From positions 41,622 through 105,621 of IMG/VR virus record IMGVR_UViG_3300027969_004220: DNA of 64,000 bases, one strand, 5' to 3'. Positions 1 through 8,236 of this stretch are shown here, piece after piece (positions within the stretch are counted from its first letter, which is position 1; each line of letters begins with the position of its first letter). Under the pieces are notes generated by a model, which was not told where the DNA came from, made no database searches, and saw only the letters and a list, made by a program, of their open reading frames with translations. This stretch comes from a virus. The position numbers and the translations under genes were made by a program.

Positions 1-195
1 AAAGGTTGGGGATTATGGGTAAATCAATGGACTGATGGAATTGTTGATTGGTCATTCACAAAAGAAGAAATACTAAAAGAATTTGAATTAAGAGATATAG
101 AAATACCAGAATCACTAATGATTGAATGGGATAAATTGATACTAAAAAGAAAGATTATACGTAACGAAAATTATATGAAGTCTATTAAAATCTGA
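1..195 (+). CDS. C-terminal end of a truncated unknown protein
   Basis: An open frame runs from base 1 to a TGA at 193-195 and encodes about 64 residues, Trp- and Ile-rich (for example KGWGLWVNQWTDGIVDW), with no start inside the window. It is followed at once by a hairpin terminator. No family is recognised. The gene is real but partial; its function cannot be given. Confidence 0.6.
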   Translation, partial: KGWGLWVNQWTDGIVDWSFTKEEILKEFELRDIEIPESLMIEWDKLILKRKIIRNENYMKSIKI

Positions 196-216
196 GATTA
201 TTCTCAGATTTTTTTA
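188..216 (+). terminator. Intrinsic terminator, probably bidirectional
   Basis: Hairpin AAATCTGAGA / TCTCAGATTT with a short loop followed by a T run. It sits between the plus-strand partial gene and the 3' end of the convergent minus-strand gene, so it can serve both. Confidence 0.75.
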
Positions 217-1176
217 TATACCTTTACTTAAATTTGTTAAGTGTTCAGTAATATCGGCAATTGTTAAAATGGCTGATTTTTCTGCATCTTCACTACTAAT
301 TTCCTTATTATTCTTATCAATTCCAGTAACCAATGAATCTATATCAAAATGTAAGTCTGATATTTTTAGGTAAATTTCATCAATTGAGGTTTTTATTTCT
401 CTTGCACAAATATTTATTAAACCCTCTAGATCAGAAATAGGTAAGGTAACTTTTTTAGTATTATTATTACTAATTTTATTGGTATTTAATTCAACATAAC
501 TTTTCACACCACTAACTACAATATTTCTATTTACATTTGTTTTATCACCACCACGTTTACTAACTGCAAAATCATCACTTATTATCTGACTATAATCTAA
601 AATATGTACATCTATATTGCTATCAGATTGATTTTTAAGACATATTACATAGTAGTCACATGGTTTTAATGTATTAACTTTAATAACATTACCTGCTTTA
701 TATAATTTTATTTGATATGTTACAATATCTTCACCGGTATCTTCCTCAGATGGAACTGTTTTAAATTCAGCAACAGATAATTCACTATATGATTTTGATG
801 CAGTAATATCTGCAATTGCACGACCAGCAGTTAATTTACCATGAATTAGTGAAGCAAGAAATCCTTCTAATAAAAATCCAGCACTTGACTCATTGAAATT
901 GGTTCTTAGTTCATTTAGATATTGTAATATTGTAATTAATGAAATTTTGTCTTTAATAGTTATATTATTATCATTTACTAGTTCATTTATCTGTGATAAT
1001 AATTTTACTTTTTTCTGTAAATCATATTTATCTTTTTTTCTACTATTTGGATTTTTAGTTAATATCTTATCTAATATCGTAACGTATCTAGCCATTCTAA
1101 TATACATATCATCATCCACTTTAATATTTACCCAACCTCTCGGATAAGTAAAGTTTTCAAATTTCATTATTTCCAT
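214..1176 (-). CDS. Unknown 320-aa phage protein, possible nuclease-like fold
   Basis: Encodes 320 residues. The first third is Lys/Asn-rich and helical. The middle reads AGFLLEGFLASLIHGKL, then a beta-rich stretch with VAEFKT and YQIKLY. Phage proteins with an 'AG..EGFLA.L' helix followed by acidic/Lys strands have a restriction-endonuclease-like look, but I do not see a clean PD-(D/E)XK motif, so this is only a suggestion. The C-terminal part is helical. A TTTAATATATA box lies just upstream of the ATG. The gene stands alone on the minus strand, ending at a shared terminator. Confidence 0.55.
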   Translation of the reverse strand: MEIMKFENFTYPRGWVNIKVDDDMYIRMARYVTILDKILTKNPNSRKKDKYDLQKKVKLLSQINELVNDNNITIKDKISLITILQYLNELRTNFNESSAGFLLEGFLASLIHGKLTAGRAIADITASKSYSELSVAEFKTVPSEEDTGEDIVTYQIKLYKAGNVIKVNTLKPCDYYVICLKNQSDSNIDVHILDYSQIISDDFAVSKRGGDKTNVNRNIVVSGVKSYVELNTNKISNNNTKKVTLPISDLEGLINICAREIKTSIDEIYLKISDLHFDIDSLVTGIDKNNKEISSEDAEKSAILTIADITEHLTNLSKGI

Positions 1177-1180
1177 ATTG

Positions 1181-1191
1181 TATATATTAAA
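1181..1191 (-). promoter_or_regulatory. TTTAATATATA late-type promoter box
   Basis: Read on the minus strand this is TTTAATATATA, ending 4 nt before the ATG of the 320-aa gene. The same box recurs before many minus-strand genes here, in a position like the T4 late promoter TATAAATA. Its function is inferred. Confidence 0.4.
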
Positions 1192-1200
1192 TCTTTTACT

Positions 1201-1208
1201 TACTTTTG
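1201..1208 (+). promoter_or_regulatory. Bacteroidetes-type -7 box TACTTTTG
   Basis: TACTTTTG fits TAnnTTTG and lies 15 nt before the ATG at 1224, consistent with a short 5' UTR. Confidence 0.55.
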
Positions 1209-1223
1209 TAAAAATTAAAGATT

Positions 1224-1493
1224 ATGGAGTTAAAAGATTTTCTAATAAAAACAGGTTTAAAATCTTCTGAGGTTTCATTTTTCTATAAGAATAGAACTGA
1301 TGAAAGACCGGTTGAAGTAAAAATAATTCAATCTAATAAAAAAGGAATGTGGGAAATAATTAGAAAAAGTCAAATTCAAGATAGAACTGAATATTCTGGT
1401 TTTTTCACAACTTTTTCTACTCTCTGGATTAAAACTCCATCAAGATTTTTAAAGGTAGGTAAATTATTACAAGAGTTGGATGCAGTTGAATAA
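1224..1493 (+). CDS. Unknown 89-aa protein
   Basis: Starts at an ATG shortly after a TACTTTTG promoter box. Basic, mixed alpha/beta composition, no membrane segment, no recognised motif. It overlaps the next gene by 14 nt in another frame, so the two are probably co-transcribed and translationally coupled. Confidence 0.6.
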   Translation: MELKDFLIKTGLKSSEVSFFYKNRTDERPVEVKIIQSNKKGMWEIIRKSQIQDRTEYSGFFTTFSTLWIKTPSRFLKVGKLLQELDAVE

Positions 1494-1962
1494 AGATACA
1501 CCAAGAAGAATTAAACAACGTAAAGATTGTCGTACTGTACAAGAGATTAGAGATTTCTTGTTACAGTATTTTGACTTACACGATAGATACGAAAACAGAC
1601 AGTTTGGTCACCAAAGTAATTTCACTTTAACTTATAAAGATAAACCGAGAGGTAATAATCATACCGATATTAGTATAAAACTTGTGTGGTATAATGATGA
1701 AGATTTAGTTACTGAGGTTAAACTAGAATGGTATAAAGGTTGGAGAGACAACGATCGAGAATATAAAAATTACGAATGGACATTTAAGAATGAAGATTAT
1801 AATGATGAATGTTGGTTTCTATGGAATGATCAAGGTCGAAGAGATATAGTTGAAAACTGTGACATATTGACAGAGATTACAAATTTTATCATTAAATATG
1901 AAAAAAGATTACCACGTGCTCTCTCAAGAGATAATAAATTAAAACAATTGCTCGGGTTATAG
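1480..1962 (+). CDS. Unknown 160-aa protein, Trp/Tyr/Asp-rich
   Basis: Overlaps the preceding gene by 14 nt. The middle is unusually rich in Trp, Tyr and acidic residues (WYNDEDL, EWYKGWRDNDREY, CWFLWNDQGRRD) between basic ends. No catalytic motif or membrane segment is seen and the family is not recognised. Confidence 0.6.
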   Translation: MQLNKDTPRRIKQRKDCRTVQEIRDFLLQYFDLHDRYENRQFGHQSNFTLTYKDKPRGNNHTDISIKLVWYNDEDLVTEVKLEWYKGWRDNDREYKNYEWTFKNEDYNDECWFLWNDQGRRDIVENCDILTEITNFIIKYEKRLPRALSRDNKLKQLLGL

Positions 1963-2030
1963 TATAAGTTTATATTATATATCATGATGTTACATGTTTT
2001 TGAAAATACTAATAAAAAATTAAATATAAA

Positions 2031-2636
2031 ATGAAGAAAATTGAATACGATCCATTTGTAACCAGACAATTCTCACAGAATTTTTCTGGAACTAAAGTAT
2101 CACTAGAAATTAAAGATGAACTTTTAGAAGTGATAAATGATGCTTATGAGCATTCTTCATCTGAAACCATGTTAAACTCTGACTGGGGTTTCTGTAAGTA
2201 TCTTATCTTACCAAATGAATTTGGAGTTAAATGTGCAGTTAGAGAAATCACACTAGATATTTATCCTTATATTAGAACTGACTATGTTCAAAGAACACCT
2301 GAGGAATTACCAATCTTGTCCAGATTTGCTCAATTACCTCCTGGGTTTAAGTCACAAGAAGCCAATTATATTGTCTTAGTTCTTTACACAAGAAGACAAT
2401 TAGAAAAAGAATTTAAACCTAAAGAAGAAGGACAAGAGTTTTACTTTGATGATTCTGTTAAATGGGGTATTGTTTCGATAATGGGAACTATGGAACCGAA
2501 GCCAGATCCACTTGTGCCAATTACAATTATGAGAAATGCTTTAGGTGTTGAAGAAGGTGGTAATGGAGAAACACTAGATAGAAAAGTTTATAACGAATCA
2601 GTGGAATTCTGGTCTAAATATATTTTAGTTAAGTAA
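2031..2636 (+). CDS. DUF3228-family protein
   Basis: 201 residues. The C-terminal half matches what I recall of DUF3228, a family of unknown function found in bacteria, some eukaryotes and phages: a strand YIVLVLYTRRQLEKE, then VKWGIVSIMGTME, PITIMRNALGVEEGG and finally VEFWSKYILV. Length is normal for the family. The stop codon overlaps the ATG of the downstream membrane protein by one base, so the two form a coupled pair. No biochemical role is known to me. Confidence 0.7.
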   Translation: MKKIEYDPFVTRQFSQNFSGTKVSLEIKDELLEVINDAYEHSSSETMLNSDWGFCKYLILPNEFGVKCAVREITLDIYPYIRTDYVQRTPEELPILSRFAQLPPGFKSQEANYIVLVLYTRRQLEKEFKPKEEGQEFYFDDSVKWGIVSIMGTMEPKPDPLVPITIMRNALGVEEGGNGETLDRKVYNESVEFWSKYILVK

Positions 2637-2875
2637 TGAAAAAATTTATAATCACATTTATCGTATCATTTATCGTATTCTATTTAATAGAGTATTCACT
2701 ACACTATTTCTTTGATATAGATCTCGATACACTTGAATTAGGATGGCTAGGATGGCTTGGTTTCATAATTGCTTATGGATTTAAGTTTCACATCTTTTGT
2801 TGTCTTATACCTCTTATTTTTACTTCGTATAAGTGTAAACATAAAAAATGTGAACACGATCACTGTAAAAAATAA
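2636..2875 (+). CDS. Small two-pass membrane protein with Cys/His tail
   Basis: 79 residues with two hydrophobic helices (about residues 3-23 and 38-63, the second containing WLGWLGFIIAYGF) and a hydrophilic tail CKHKKCEHDHCKK that could bind a metal ion. It overlaps the DUF3228 gene by one base. No family is recognised; a phage inner-membrane protein is the simplest reading. Confidence 0.6.
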   Translation: MKKFIITFIVSFIVFYLIEYSLHYFFDIDLDTLELGWLGWLGFIIAYGFKFHIFCCLIPLIFTSYKCKHKKCEHDHCKK

Positions 2876-2910
2876 ATCACCTTTTAATAGGTAAATACAA
2901 ATATATGTTG

Positions 2911-2918
2911 TATATTTG
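2911..2918 (+). promoter_or_regulatory. -7 box TATATTTG
   Basis: A perfect TAnnTTTG box 22 nt before the ATG at 2940. It also rules out an upstream TTG start at 2916, which lies inside the box. Confidence 0.7.
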
Positions 2919-2939
2919 CAAAACAAAATAAATAAAAAT

Positions 2940-3701
2940 ATGGAACTTAAAGACATAAACGTAGATACAATTACATCAGATGAACTTTCAAAGGTTGACT
3001 TTTCAGTGTTTGCTAGTTTACTAACAGACTTAAAAAATGAACATTTAACAACTGATGAAGAAAGAAAAACTTTCTTAACTGTTTTAAAAAGAATGTATGG
3101 TGGAGACTCATTTCCACACGTTGACATCTATCTTAAAAATACTCAATCTGGAGAACTTATTGAGAAGAAATTCGTTGATATGGTAAACGGAGTTACTAGA
3201 GTAACTAGTGAGAACTATGACTTTTCATATGATGAAAATAATAAGAAAGGTGAAATTAAATCTATTAGAGTAATGTCTAGCAAAGATAAAGATAAGTATC
3301 CTGTACAAAGATCAATGTCTATCTTTGAAAAACAAACCTGTCTTTCTAATACAAGTTTTCAGCAAATTAAACCAAGTGAGTTTGACTCAATGGTTGGTGT
3401 GTTAGTTTACAAAGATGGTATAAGTATATACAATGTTCCAAATACAGTATTCCACCCAACAGTAATTAAGAAAACTGATAAGACTAAGAAAGCTTTTATC
3501 AAAGAATTAAATGATGCTGGTAAAATTGTACTATCTGGACAACACAAGTCTAACTTAACAGAAGGACAAATTGGATTTAACGAATTAAAAAAATATCTTA
3601 AATTCTCACTTTATGTAAAAGATGGTAACTACTACTACATTGAGAATGGTAAGAAAACTGACAAACTATACACTAACTTAGATTTTAGTGATTTACTATA
3701 A
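2940..3701 (+). CDS. Unknown 253-aa soluble protein
   Basis: The start is set at the ATG at 2940 because the promoter box lies just upstream and an A-rich leader precedes it. The protein begins MELKDINVDTITSDELSKV and is charged and Lys/Asp-rich with beta-strand-like segments later (KIVLSGQHKSNLTEGQIGF). No membrane segment or family motif is seen. Monocistronic: promoter immediately upstream, terminator immediately downstream. Confidence 0.65.
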   Translation: MELKDINVDTITSDELSKVDFSVFASLLTDLKNEHLTTDEERKTFLTVLKRMYGGDSFPHVDIYLKNTQSGELIEKKFVDMVNGVTRVTSENYDFSYDENNKKGEIKSIRVMSSKDKDKYPVQRSMSIFEKQTCLSNTSFQQIKPSEFDSMVGVLVYKDGISIYNVPNTVFHPTVIKKTDKTKKAFIKELNDAGKIVLSGQHKSNLTEGQIGFNELKKYLKFSLYVKDGNYYYIENGKKTDKLYTNLDFSDLL

Positions 3702-3702
3702 T

Positions 3703-3731
3703 AAAAAAGGAGACTAATGTCTCCTTTTTTT
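3703..3731 (+). terminator. Intrinsic terminator, bidirectional
   Basis: AAAAAAGGAGAC / GTCTCCTTTTTT hairpin with a 4-nt loop between two convergent genes. A runs on one side and T runs on the other allow use in both directions. Confidence 0.85.
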
Positions 3732-5157
3732 ATTTCTTATATTTAAACTCTTCCATAAATTCTACTGGAACTCCAAAGTAAAACTTACTATAAGTTTTCT
3801 TAATATTCTTATACCAATCAGACTTATAGATAAATATCATATACTCATAAATCATATCAATTGGCATTTCAGTATTTTCATACCAATACTTTTTAAATTC
3901 ATCAGTAAGATTATCTTCTATACCTGCAAGAGGAACTGTTCTTATACTCCCAGGACTTGAGTTTCTATTTGCATCATAATCTGTGTATCCATAATAATCA
4001 GTTGATATTGATGTTGGATTACTTGTAAAGTAAAAAGACTCCCCAGGATTACTATTTATAAGATAAACAAATGAAACCTTTTTAATACTCTCGTGTCTAA
4101 AATAGAATCTCCATTCATTTCTATGTTTTATTCTTTTATAATTATCAATATTCTGAAATACTGATAAATCATAAGAATCTTTGATCTCATTTATATAACC
4201 TAAAATTATTACCAATTTGTTATCATCGATTTTACTCAAGTGATAAGAATTATTATAAGACAGTTTATCTTTTAAATTAGTAAGATTAGTTTCTTCAAAA
4301 AAGATACTACAGATTCTTTGCATAAAATGTTCTTTAGGTTCATCTTTACAAGAAAGTAAAAAGGATTCTGCAGGAACACTACCTAAATATGTTTTCTTAA
4401 AAATCTTATTATAAGGTATGATATTTTGATTAGCACCTAAGAAATCTTCTAATAAAACTTCTTCATCATTATATAACATAGTTTTACTATTAGTAATAGT
4501 AGTAGTAAAGTGAACCAGAATTAAATTCTGGCTAACATTCTCGAAATTACTTTTATCAATATCTTTTATAGAAACGATATTCAAATGGTTATTTAAGAAA
4601 GTATAAAATGACTTAAATGCCTTTGTTGGATTTTGAAAGATTGTTTTCGGTAGAATATAAAAAACATCAGCTTCTTTATTTACATTTTTAATTACATCCA
4701 GTGTTTTTACTATAAAGAATATACATTCTTCTTTAACACCATCAATATTATATAATCTTTTCAATCTATCAATCTCAGGTTTTCTATCTTTTAAAGATAA
4801 TGCTGGGGTTCTATAAGGTGGGTTACCAACTAATAAAATTCTATCACAATCTTCGATGAAATCTTTATCTAAATCAAAGTCATAAATATTCTGATTTATC
4901 AACTGACAATTATCTATTGGTGCAAACTCAGAGAAAACTTCTTCATCTATCTCAACTGCAACAATCTTATTTTTATAAATCTTTCTAAATGATTTTACAA
5001 AGTTACCAGAACCAAAAGATGGTTCTATAAAAACAGTTTTATCAGTAATCTCAACAGGTAGTTCTGAAATAATTTTATCAGTACCTTCTATCTTAGTATT
5101 ATACTGACCAAGTATCTCTACCTTTGTATAATTATCTTTATTTGTTGCTTTTCTCAT
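3730..5157 (-). CDS. N6-adenine DNA methyltransferase, orphan
   Basis: 475 residues. SAM-binding motif I is EPSFGSGNF (about residue 45), followed by an acidic strand end VAVEIDEEV and the catalytic motif IV NPPY (about residue 115), the order of gamma-type N6-adenine methyltransferases. The roughly 300 residues after NPPY would form the target-recognition part. No restriction endonuclease gene lies next to it, so it more likely protects phage DNA or marks it for regulation than forms a restriction system. It stands alone on the minus strand between a terminator and a divergent Nudix gene. The target site cannot be read from sequence. Confidence 0.85.
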   Translation of the reverse strand: MRKATNKDNYTKVEILGQYNTKIEGTDKIISELPVEITDKTVFIEPSFGSGNFVKSFRKIYKNKIVAVEIDEEVFSEFAPIDNCQLINQNIYDFDLDKDFIEDCDRILLVGNPPYRTPALSLKDRKPEIDRLKRLYNIDGVKEECIFFIVKTLDVIKNVNKEADVFYILPKTIFQNPTKAFKSFYTFLNNHLNIVSIKDIDKSNFENVSQNLILVHFTTTITNSKTMLYNDEEVLLEDFLGANQNIIPYNKIFKKTYLGSVPAESFLLSCKDEPKEHFMQRICSIFFEETNLTNLKDKLSYNNSYHLSKIDDNKLVIILGYINEIKDSYDLSVFQNIDNYKRIKHRNEWRFYFRHESIKKVSFVYLINSNPGESFYFTSNPTSISTDYYGYTDYDANRNSSPGSIRTVPLAGIEDNLTDEFKKYWYENTEMPIDMIYEYMIFIYKSDWYKNIKKTYSKFYFGVPVEFMEEFKYKK

Positions 5158-5234
5158 TGTAAAAATTCTTTATTATTATATGAGTTTATATGATTAAAGT
5201 TTCAACTTTTACTTGTATTACCAATACAATTCAC

Positions 5235-5242
5235 TATCTTTG
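5235..5242 (+). promoter_or_regulatory. -7 box TATCTTTG
   Basis: A TAnnTTTG box 13 nt before the ATG at 5256. The very short leader sets the Nudix start downstream of the box. Confidence 0.7.
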
Positions 5243-5255
5243 TAATCTAAAATAT

Positions 5256-5642
5256 ATGAATATGAACGGAACTGTGCAAGTTGTGCTAGTGAATAAAGAA
5301 GGATTAGTATTAGGTGTATCAAGAAAGACAGACCACAATGATTTTGGTTTAGTTGGAGGATCATTAGAAGACTATGATGTAACACCAGAAGCTGGTGCTT
5401 TAAGAGAAACAAAAGAAGAAACTGGATTAGATATTACTAATCTAAAATTGATATATGTAAAAGTAACTAGAGACGGAAGAATAGGTTATACCTATTTGGC
5501 TGACTATTCTGGTGAAATAGAATATGACGAACCACACGTAGTTAAATGGACAACATTTAGCGAATTGATTAAAGGTTCATTTGGTCATTGGAATTTACAA
5601 GTTTATCAATCAATGTTAAATTTAGGAATAGAAGTTAAGTAA
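5256..5642 (+). CDS. Nudix hydrolase
   Basis: About 128 residues. The Nudix box is GGSLEDYDVTPEAGALRETK then EETGL, with the essential RE..EE..G core intact; the segment before it is one residue longer than the consensus and has Asp where Glu is usual. Family members hydrolyse nucleoside diphosphates linked to another group; the substrate is unknown. The start is placed at the ATG at 5256 (5262 also possible) because the promoter box overlaps the longer frame. It overlaps the next gene by one base and leads a three-gene operon ending at 6272. Confidence 0.85.
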   Translation: MNMNGTVQVVLVNKEGLVLGVSRKTDHNDFGLVGGSLEDYDVTPEAGALRETKEETGLDITNLKLIYVKVTRDGRIGYTYLADYSGEIEYDEPHVVKWTTFSELIKGSFGHWNLQVYQSMLNLGIEVK

Positions 5643-6085
5643 TGAGTAAAAAAGAAAAATTAGAAGAACTTTATAAAAAACTAACAGACGGACAAAGATT
5701 TGGATTTAATTTTTTGTATGGTTCACCACATACTATAAGTGATGATAAAATAGATAAAGCCATTTCAATCTGTGAAAAGTATAGCAGTATAAAACCTAAT
5801 GTTATTACTACACTACCTGGTATAAATTTTACAAGTTCAACCGCATCTGTTACACCAACAGTAACATATTGTTTGTGTGGGAATATTCCATCAAAAGGCG
5901 ATATATTTTATTATCAATCAAAGTATAGTAAAGTTCCACTTGAAGGTATCGTTGATATTATTTATCATGACTCAATTCGTTCCAAAAATGGAACTGCTTA
6001 TAAATTTGATGAAATCATTGTTAAACCAAAGTTTGTAATAAGAGACGAAATACTAAATGAAATACTAAATGGGAAAGATAACTAA
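5642..6085 (+). CDS. Unknown 147-aa protein
   Basis: Starts at an ATG overlapping the Nudix stop by one base, so translation is probably coupled. The N-terminal half is helical and Lys-rich; the C-terminal half is beta-rich with CLCGNIPSKGDIFYYQ and VDIIYHDSIRSKNGTAYKF. The single CxC pair is not a full zinc site. No family is recognised. Confidence 0.65.
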   Translation: MSKKEKLEELYKKLTDGQRFGFNFLYGSPHTISDDKIDKAISICEKYSSIKPNVITTLPGINFTSSTASVTPTVTYCLCGNIPSKGDIFYYQSKYSKVPLEGIVDIIYHDSIRSKNGTAYKFDEIIVKPKFVIRDEILNEILNGKDN

Positions 6086-6272
6086 AGAACAAGTACAAAA
6101 ACTTCAAGAACAACAAGACAATCCAAGGTATCATCCTTATACGTGTTGTTCTTATGATGGATGCGAACGAGATAAACAACCAAATTGGGGAGCTTTAATT
6201 CCAACAGAAGATTGTTGGATCTGTCCGTGTGGAAAATATAAACAAGAATATCGTGAAGAAGCCTCAAATTAA
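6069..6272 (+). CDS. Small Cys-rich (zinc-ribbon-like) protein
   Basis: 67 residues overlapping the previous gene by 17 nt. Six cysteines: TCCSYDGC in the middle and CWICPCG near the end, spaced so that they could form a zinc ribbon. Short Cys-rich proteins of this type are common in phages and generally uncharacterised. It is the last gene of the Nudix operon, followed by a terminator that begins inside its final codons. Confidence 0.65.
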   Translation: MGKITKEQVQKLQEQQDNPRYHPYTCCSYDGCERDKQPNWGALIPTEDCWICPCGKYKQEYREEASN

Positions 6273-6293
6273 ATTTTGAGGTTTTTCTTTTTT
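6261..6293 (+). terminator. Intrinsic terminator
   Basis: CCTCAAA / TTTGAGG hairpin with a 6-nt loop and a T-rich tail. The 5' arm overlaps the last codons of the Cys-rich gene. Confidence 0.7.
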
Positions 6294-6309
6294 ATTCAAA
6301 TAATTTACT

Positions 6310-6317
6310 TATATTTG
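6310..6317 (+). promoter_or_regulatory. -7 box TATATTTG
   Basis: TATATTTG 23 nt before the ATG at 6341, directly after the upstream terminator. Confidence 0.7.
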
Positions 6318-6340
6318 TAATCTAATACAAAATATAAAAT

Positions 6341-7567
6341 ATGCAATCTGAAATTAAATATTCCAGTAAGTTCACAAACTTATTAAGACTTATCGACCAC
6401 CGTGTCGCAAAAATACTTTTAGACATTGAAAATAAAAGTCTTATAGTTACACAAAACTATATTGATCTTACCGACAAAAAAGATACTGTATCTTTTACAC
6501 CTGATAGAAAAGTTGCTGAAATAAAAGCCAGTATACCTCAGTTGTGGAAAACTACCGAAGATACAAGACATCTTACACACGGTTCTGCAAATGATAAAAT
6601 TTACGAAGATTTAGGATATGAAAAACCTAATAGAGATCCTTGGTCACCAGAGTATGGTACTTTAGGAACTATCTTAGGTGAAGCTAAGTCACGCACTACT
6701 GATAAAGTTTTTGTTATTTTTCAACAATATGAAGGTGACTATAAAGTTGTTGTAAACAAAGCTACTTTGATACAATCAAGTAATTTTAATAAAATCTGGT
6801 CTTCTAATAGAAACTCTATTAGAATCGGTAGATTGACTAGATCAATTCTATCTTCTGTTGGTGCAACATTTACAGAGAAAGACATTGAAGAATTTACTAA
6901 TAAGTTTAAGGCGGCTTATGACTTTAATAAAGATGCTACCAATAAATTTGATATAGTATCCGGTGAAGATATTGCAAAATGGTATCACTATGAGAAATAC
7001 ACTAAAGGTGGTGGTACACTTAATAACTCTTGTATGGCTAATGTAAAATCAGATTTCTTTGATATTTATGTTCAAAATCCACAAGTTAAATTAGTTATTC
7101 TTTATGATGATGCTGGTAAACTCGAAAATGGCAAATATACTTCTGATAAAATCAAAGGTAGAGCTATTCTTTGGGAAGGTGCTAAATGTGTTGGTGTAGA
7201 AGGCAATATAAACTTTATGGATAGAATTTACACAAGTAATGATTCTGATACAGATTTGTTTATAACATTTGCACAATCAAAAAACTTTTGGTATAAAAAA
7301 TCACAAAGTATGGATTTTGAGTGTACTATCTGTAATGGAGTTATCGAACAAAAAGCTAACATCACAGTTGATTTGGATGAAACTAACTTTTCTTTTTATC
7401 CTTATACTGATACAATGTCTTTTGCTAACTTAGATGATAATACATTGATGAACTTCAATGATAAATATGATAGAAGACTTAGAGGTACAAACGGTGGATA
7501 TGAAGGTTCAGACGATCACTATTATGATCCACAAGAATACGATGAAGATTATTATGAAGAAGATTAA
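6341..7567 (+). CDS. Unknown 408-aa protein with SCMA domain (paralogue of 29435-31339)
   Basis: The region from about residue 160 to 330 aligns by eye with the 634-aa minus-strand protein at 29435-31339. Shared landmarks in order: IEEFTNKFK, a GEDIAKWYHYEKY helix, NNSCMA, F-x-IY-x-x-NP, GRAILW, FMDRIYT-x-x-DSD. The invariant Ser-Cys-Met block could be catalytic or structural; I cannot name the fold. The C-terminus is very acidic and Tyr-rich (DDHYYDPQEYDEDYYEED). Its own promoter and terminator make it monocistronic. Confidence 0.65.
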   Translation: MQSEIKYSSKFTNLLRLIDHRVAKILLDIENKSLIVTQNYIDLTDKKDTVSFTPDRKVAEIKASIPQLWKTTEDTRHLTHGSANDKIYEDLGYEKPNRDPWSPEYGTLGTILGEAKSRTTDKVFVIFQQYEGDYKVVVNKATLIQSSNFNKIWSSNRNSIRIGRLTRSILSSVGATFTEKDIEEFTNKFKAAYDFNKDATNKFDIVSGEDIAKWYHYEKYTKGGGTLNNSCMANVKSDFFDIYVQNPQVKLVILYDDAGKLENGKYTSDKIKGRAILWEGAKCVGVEGNINFMDRIYTSNDSDTDLFITFAQSKNFWYKKSQSMDFECTICNGVIEQKANITVDLDETNFSFYPYTDTMSFANLDDNTLMNFNDKYDRRLRGTNGGYEGSDDHYYDPQEYDEDYYEED

Positions 7568-7570
7568 ATA

Positions 7571-7597
7571 AAAATCCTCCAATGTGAGGATTTTTTT
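7571..7597 (+). terminator. Intrinsic terminator
   Basis: AAAATCCTC / GAGGATTTT hairpin with a T7 tail. The T run abuts the -7 box of the next gene, an extremely compact terminator-promoter junction. Confidence 0.8.
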
Positions 7598-7598
7598 G

Positions 7599-7606
7599 TA
7601 TCTTTG
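7599..7606 (+). promoter_or_regulatory. -7 box TATCTTTG, near-leaderless
   Basis: TATCTTTG ends only 4 nt before the ATG at 7611, so the expected transcription start falls at or within a few bases of the start codon. Confidence 0.65.
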
Positions 7607-7610
7607 TACT

Positions 7611-7964
7611 ATGAAAATCAAACTACAAGATGTTAAAGAAGAAATCGAAGATATAATCGATGGTGTTCTTGTAGAACTAATTGATGATGATTTTGAAGTT
7701 AGAAAAGTTTTTGTAGATTCTGATACTTATAATTTTGGTGCTAGACATATTATAGATGTTTATATAACCAAAGATAAAAAAGGATTTAAAATAAGTAAAA
7801 TACAACCAAAGGTTTTAACAGTTGTTGATTTTATGAAACGAAGATATAACGCAATTATATCTTATCAAACAATGGAAAGTAATAGTAAAAGAGAATTTCA
7901 TAAAACCTTTCCTCTTTTTAAATATAATCTTATAAAGAAATTTAAAATAACTATAACTATTTAA
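7611..7964 (+). CDS. Unknown 117-aa protein
   Basis: The start is fixed at the ATG at 7611 because the promoter lies inside the longer frame that could begin at a GTG upstream. Begins MKIKLQDVKEEIEDIIDG, an acidic first half and a basic second half ending KKFKITITI. No recognised motif. The mRNA would be almost leaderless. Confidence 0.6.
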   Translation: MKIKLQDVKEEIEDIIDGVLVELIDDDFEVRKVFVDSDTYNFGARHIIDVYITKDKKGFKISKIQPKVLTVVDFMKRRYNAIISYQTMESNSKREFHKTFPLFKYNLIKKFKITITI

Positions 7965-8020
7965 TAAAAAAATCATATAATTTATGATAGTATTTATACT
8001 AAAAAGAAACAACGATTCAA

Positions 8021-8218
8021 TTGGACTATTCAAGTATCGAAACCCTAAAACAAGGTATCATTGATACTTTAAGGAATTGGGAATGGAATGTAACTGATAT
8101 ATTAATCGAAAATGATCAAATTAATATATCTTTTAATGCAGAAACTGATGGTGTTATAAAGTTTTATGAGGAAGACACCACCGGAAGTTGGCACTTTGAC
8201 GAAGTAACTGTTATTTAA
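8021..8218 (+). CDS. Small unknown protein, probable TTG start
   Basis: 65 residues if started at TTG 8021. There is no in-frame ATG between the preceding in-frame stop at 8000-8002 and the end. Composition is acidic with conserved-looking Trp residues (RNWEWNVTDILIEN, TGSWHFDEVTVI). It sits 18 nt before the NAD-salvage gene and may be its upstream partner. The start is uncertain; an ATT at 8015 is the only other plausible choice. Confidence 0.5.
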   Translation: MDYSSIETLKQGIIDTLRNWEWNVTDILIENDQINISFNAETDGVIKFYEEDTTGSWHFDEVTVI

Positions 8219-8236
8219 AAAATTAAAACATATATT

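Noticed and set aside
893-1147. 84-codon hydrophobic plus-strand frame
   Set aside because: Antisense of the 320-aa minus-strand gene; the hydrophobicity comes from reverse reading of Asn/Lys-rich codons.
2916-2939. TTG start 8 codons upstream for the 253-aa gene
   Set aside because: The TTG lies inside the TATATTTG promoter box; the ATG at 2940 is the sensible start. The same reasoning moved starts at 5190, 7584, 19075, 22562 and 32347.
3730-5157. Restriction-modification system
   Set aside because: Only the methyltransferase is present; neighbouring genes show no endonuclease motif.
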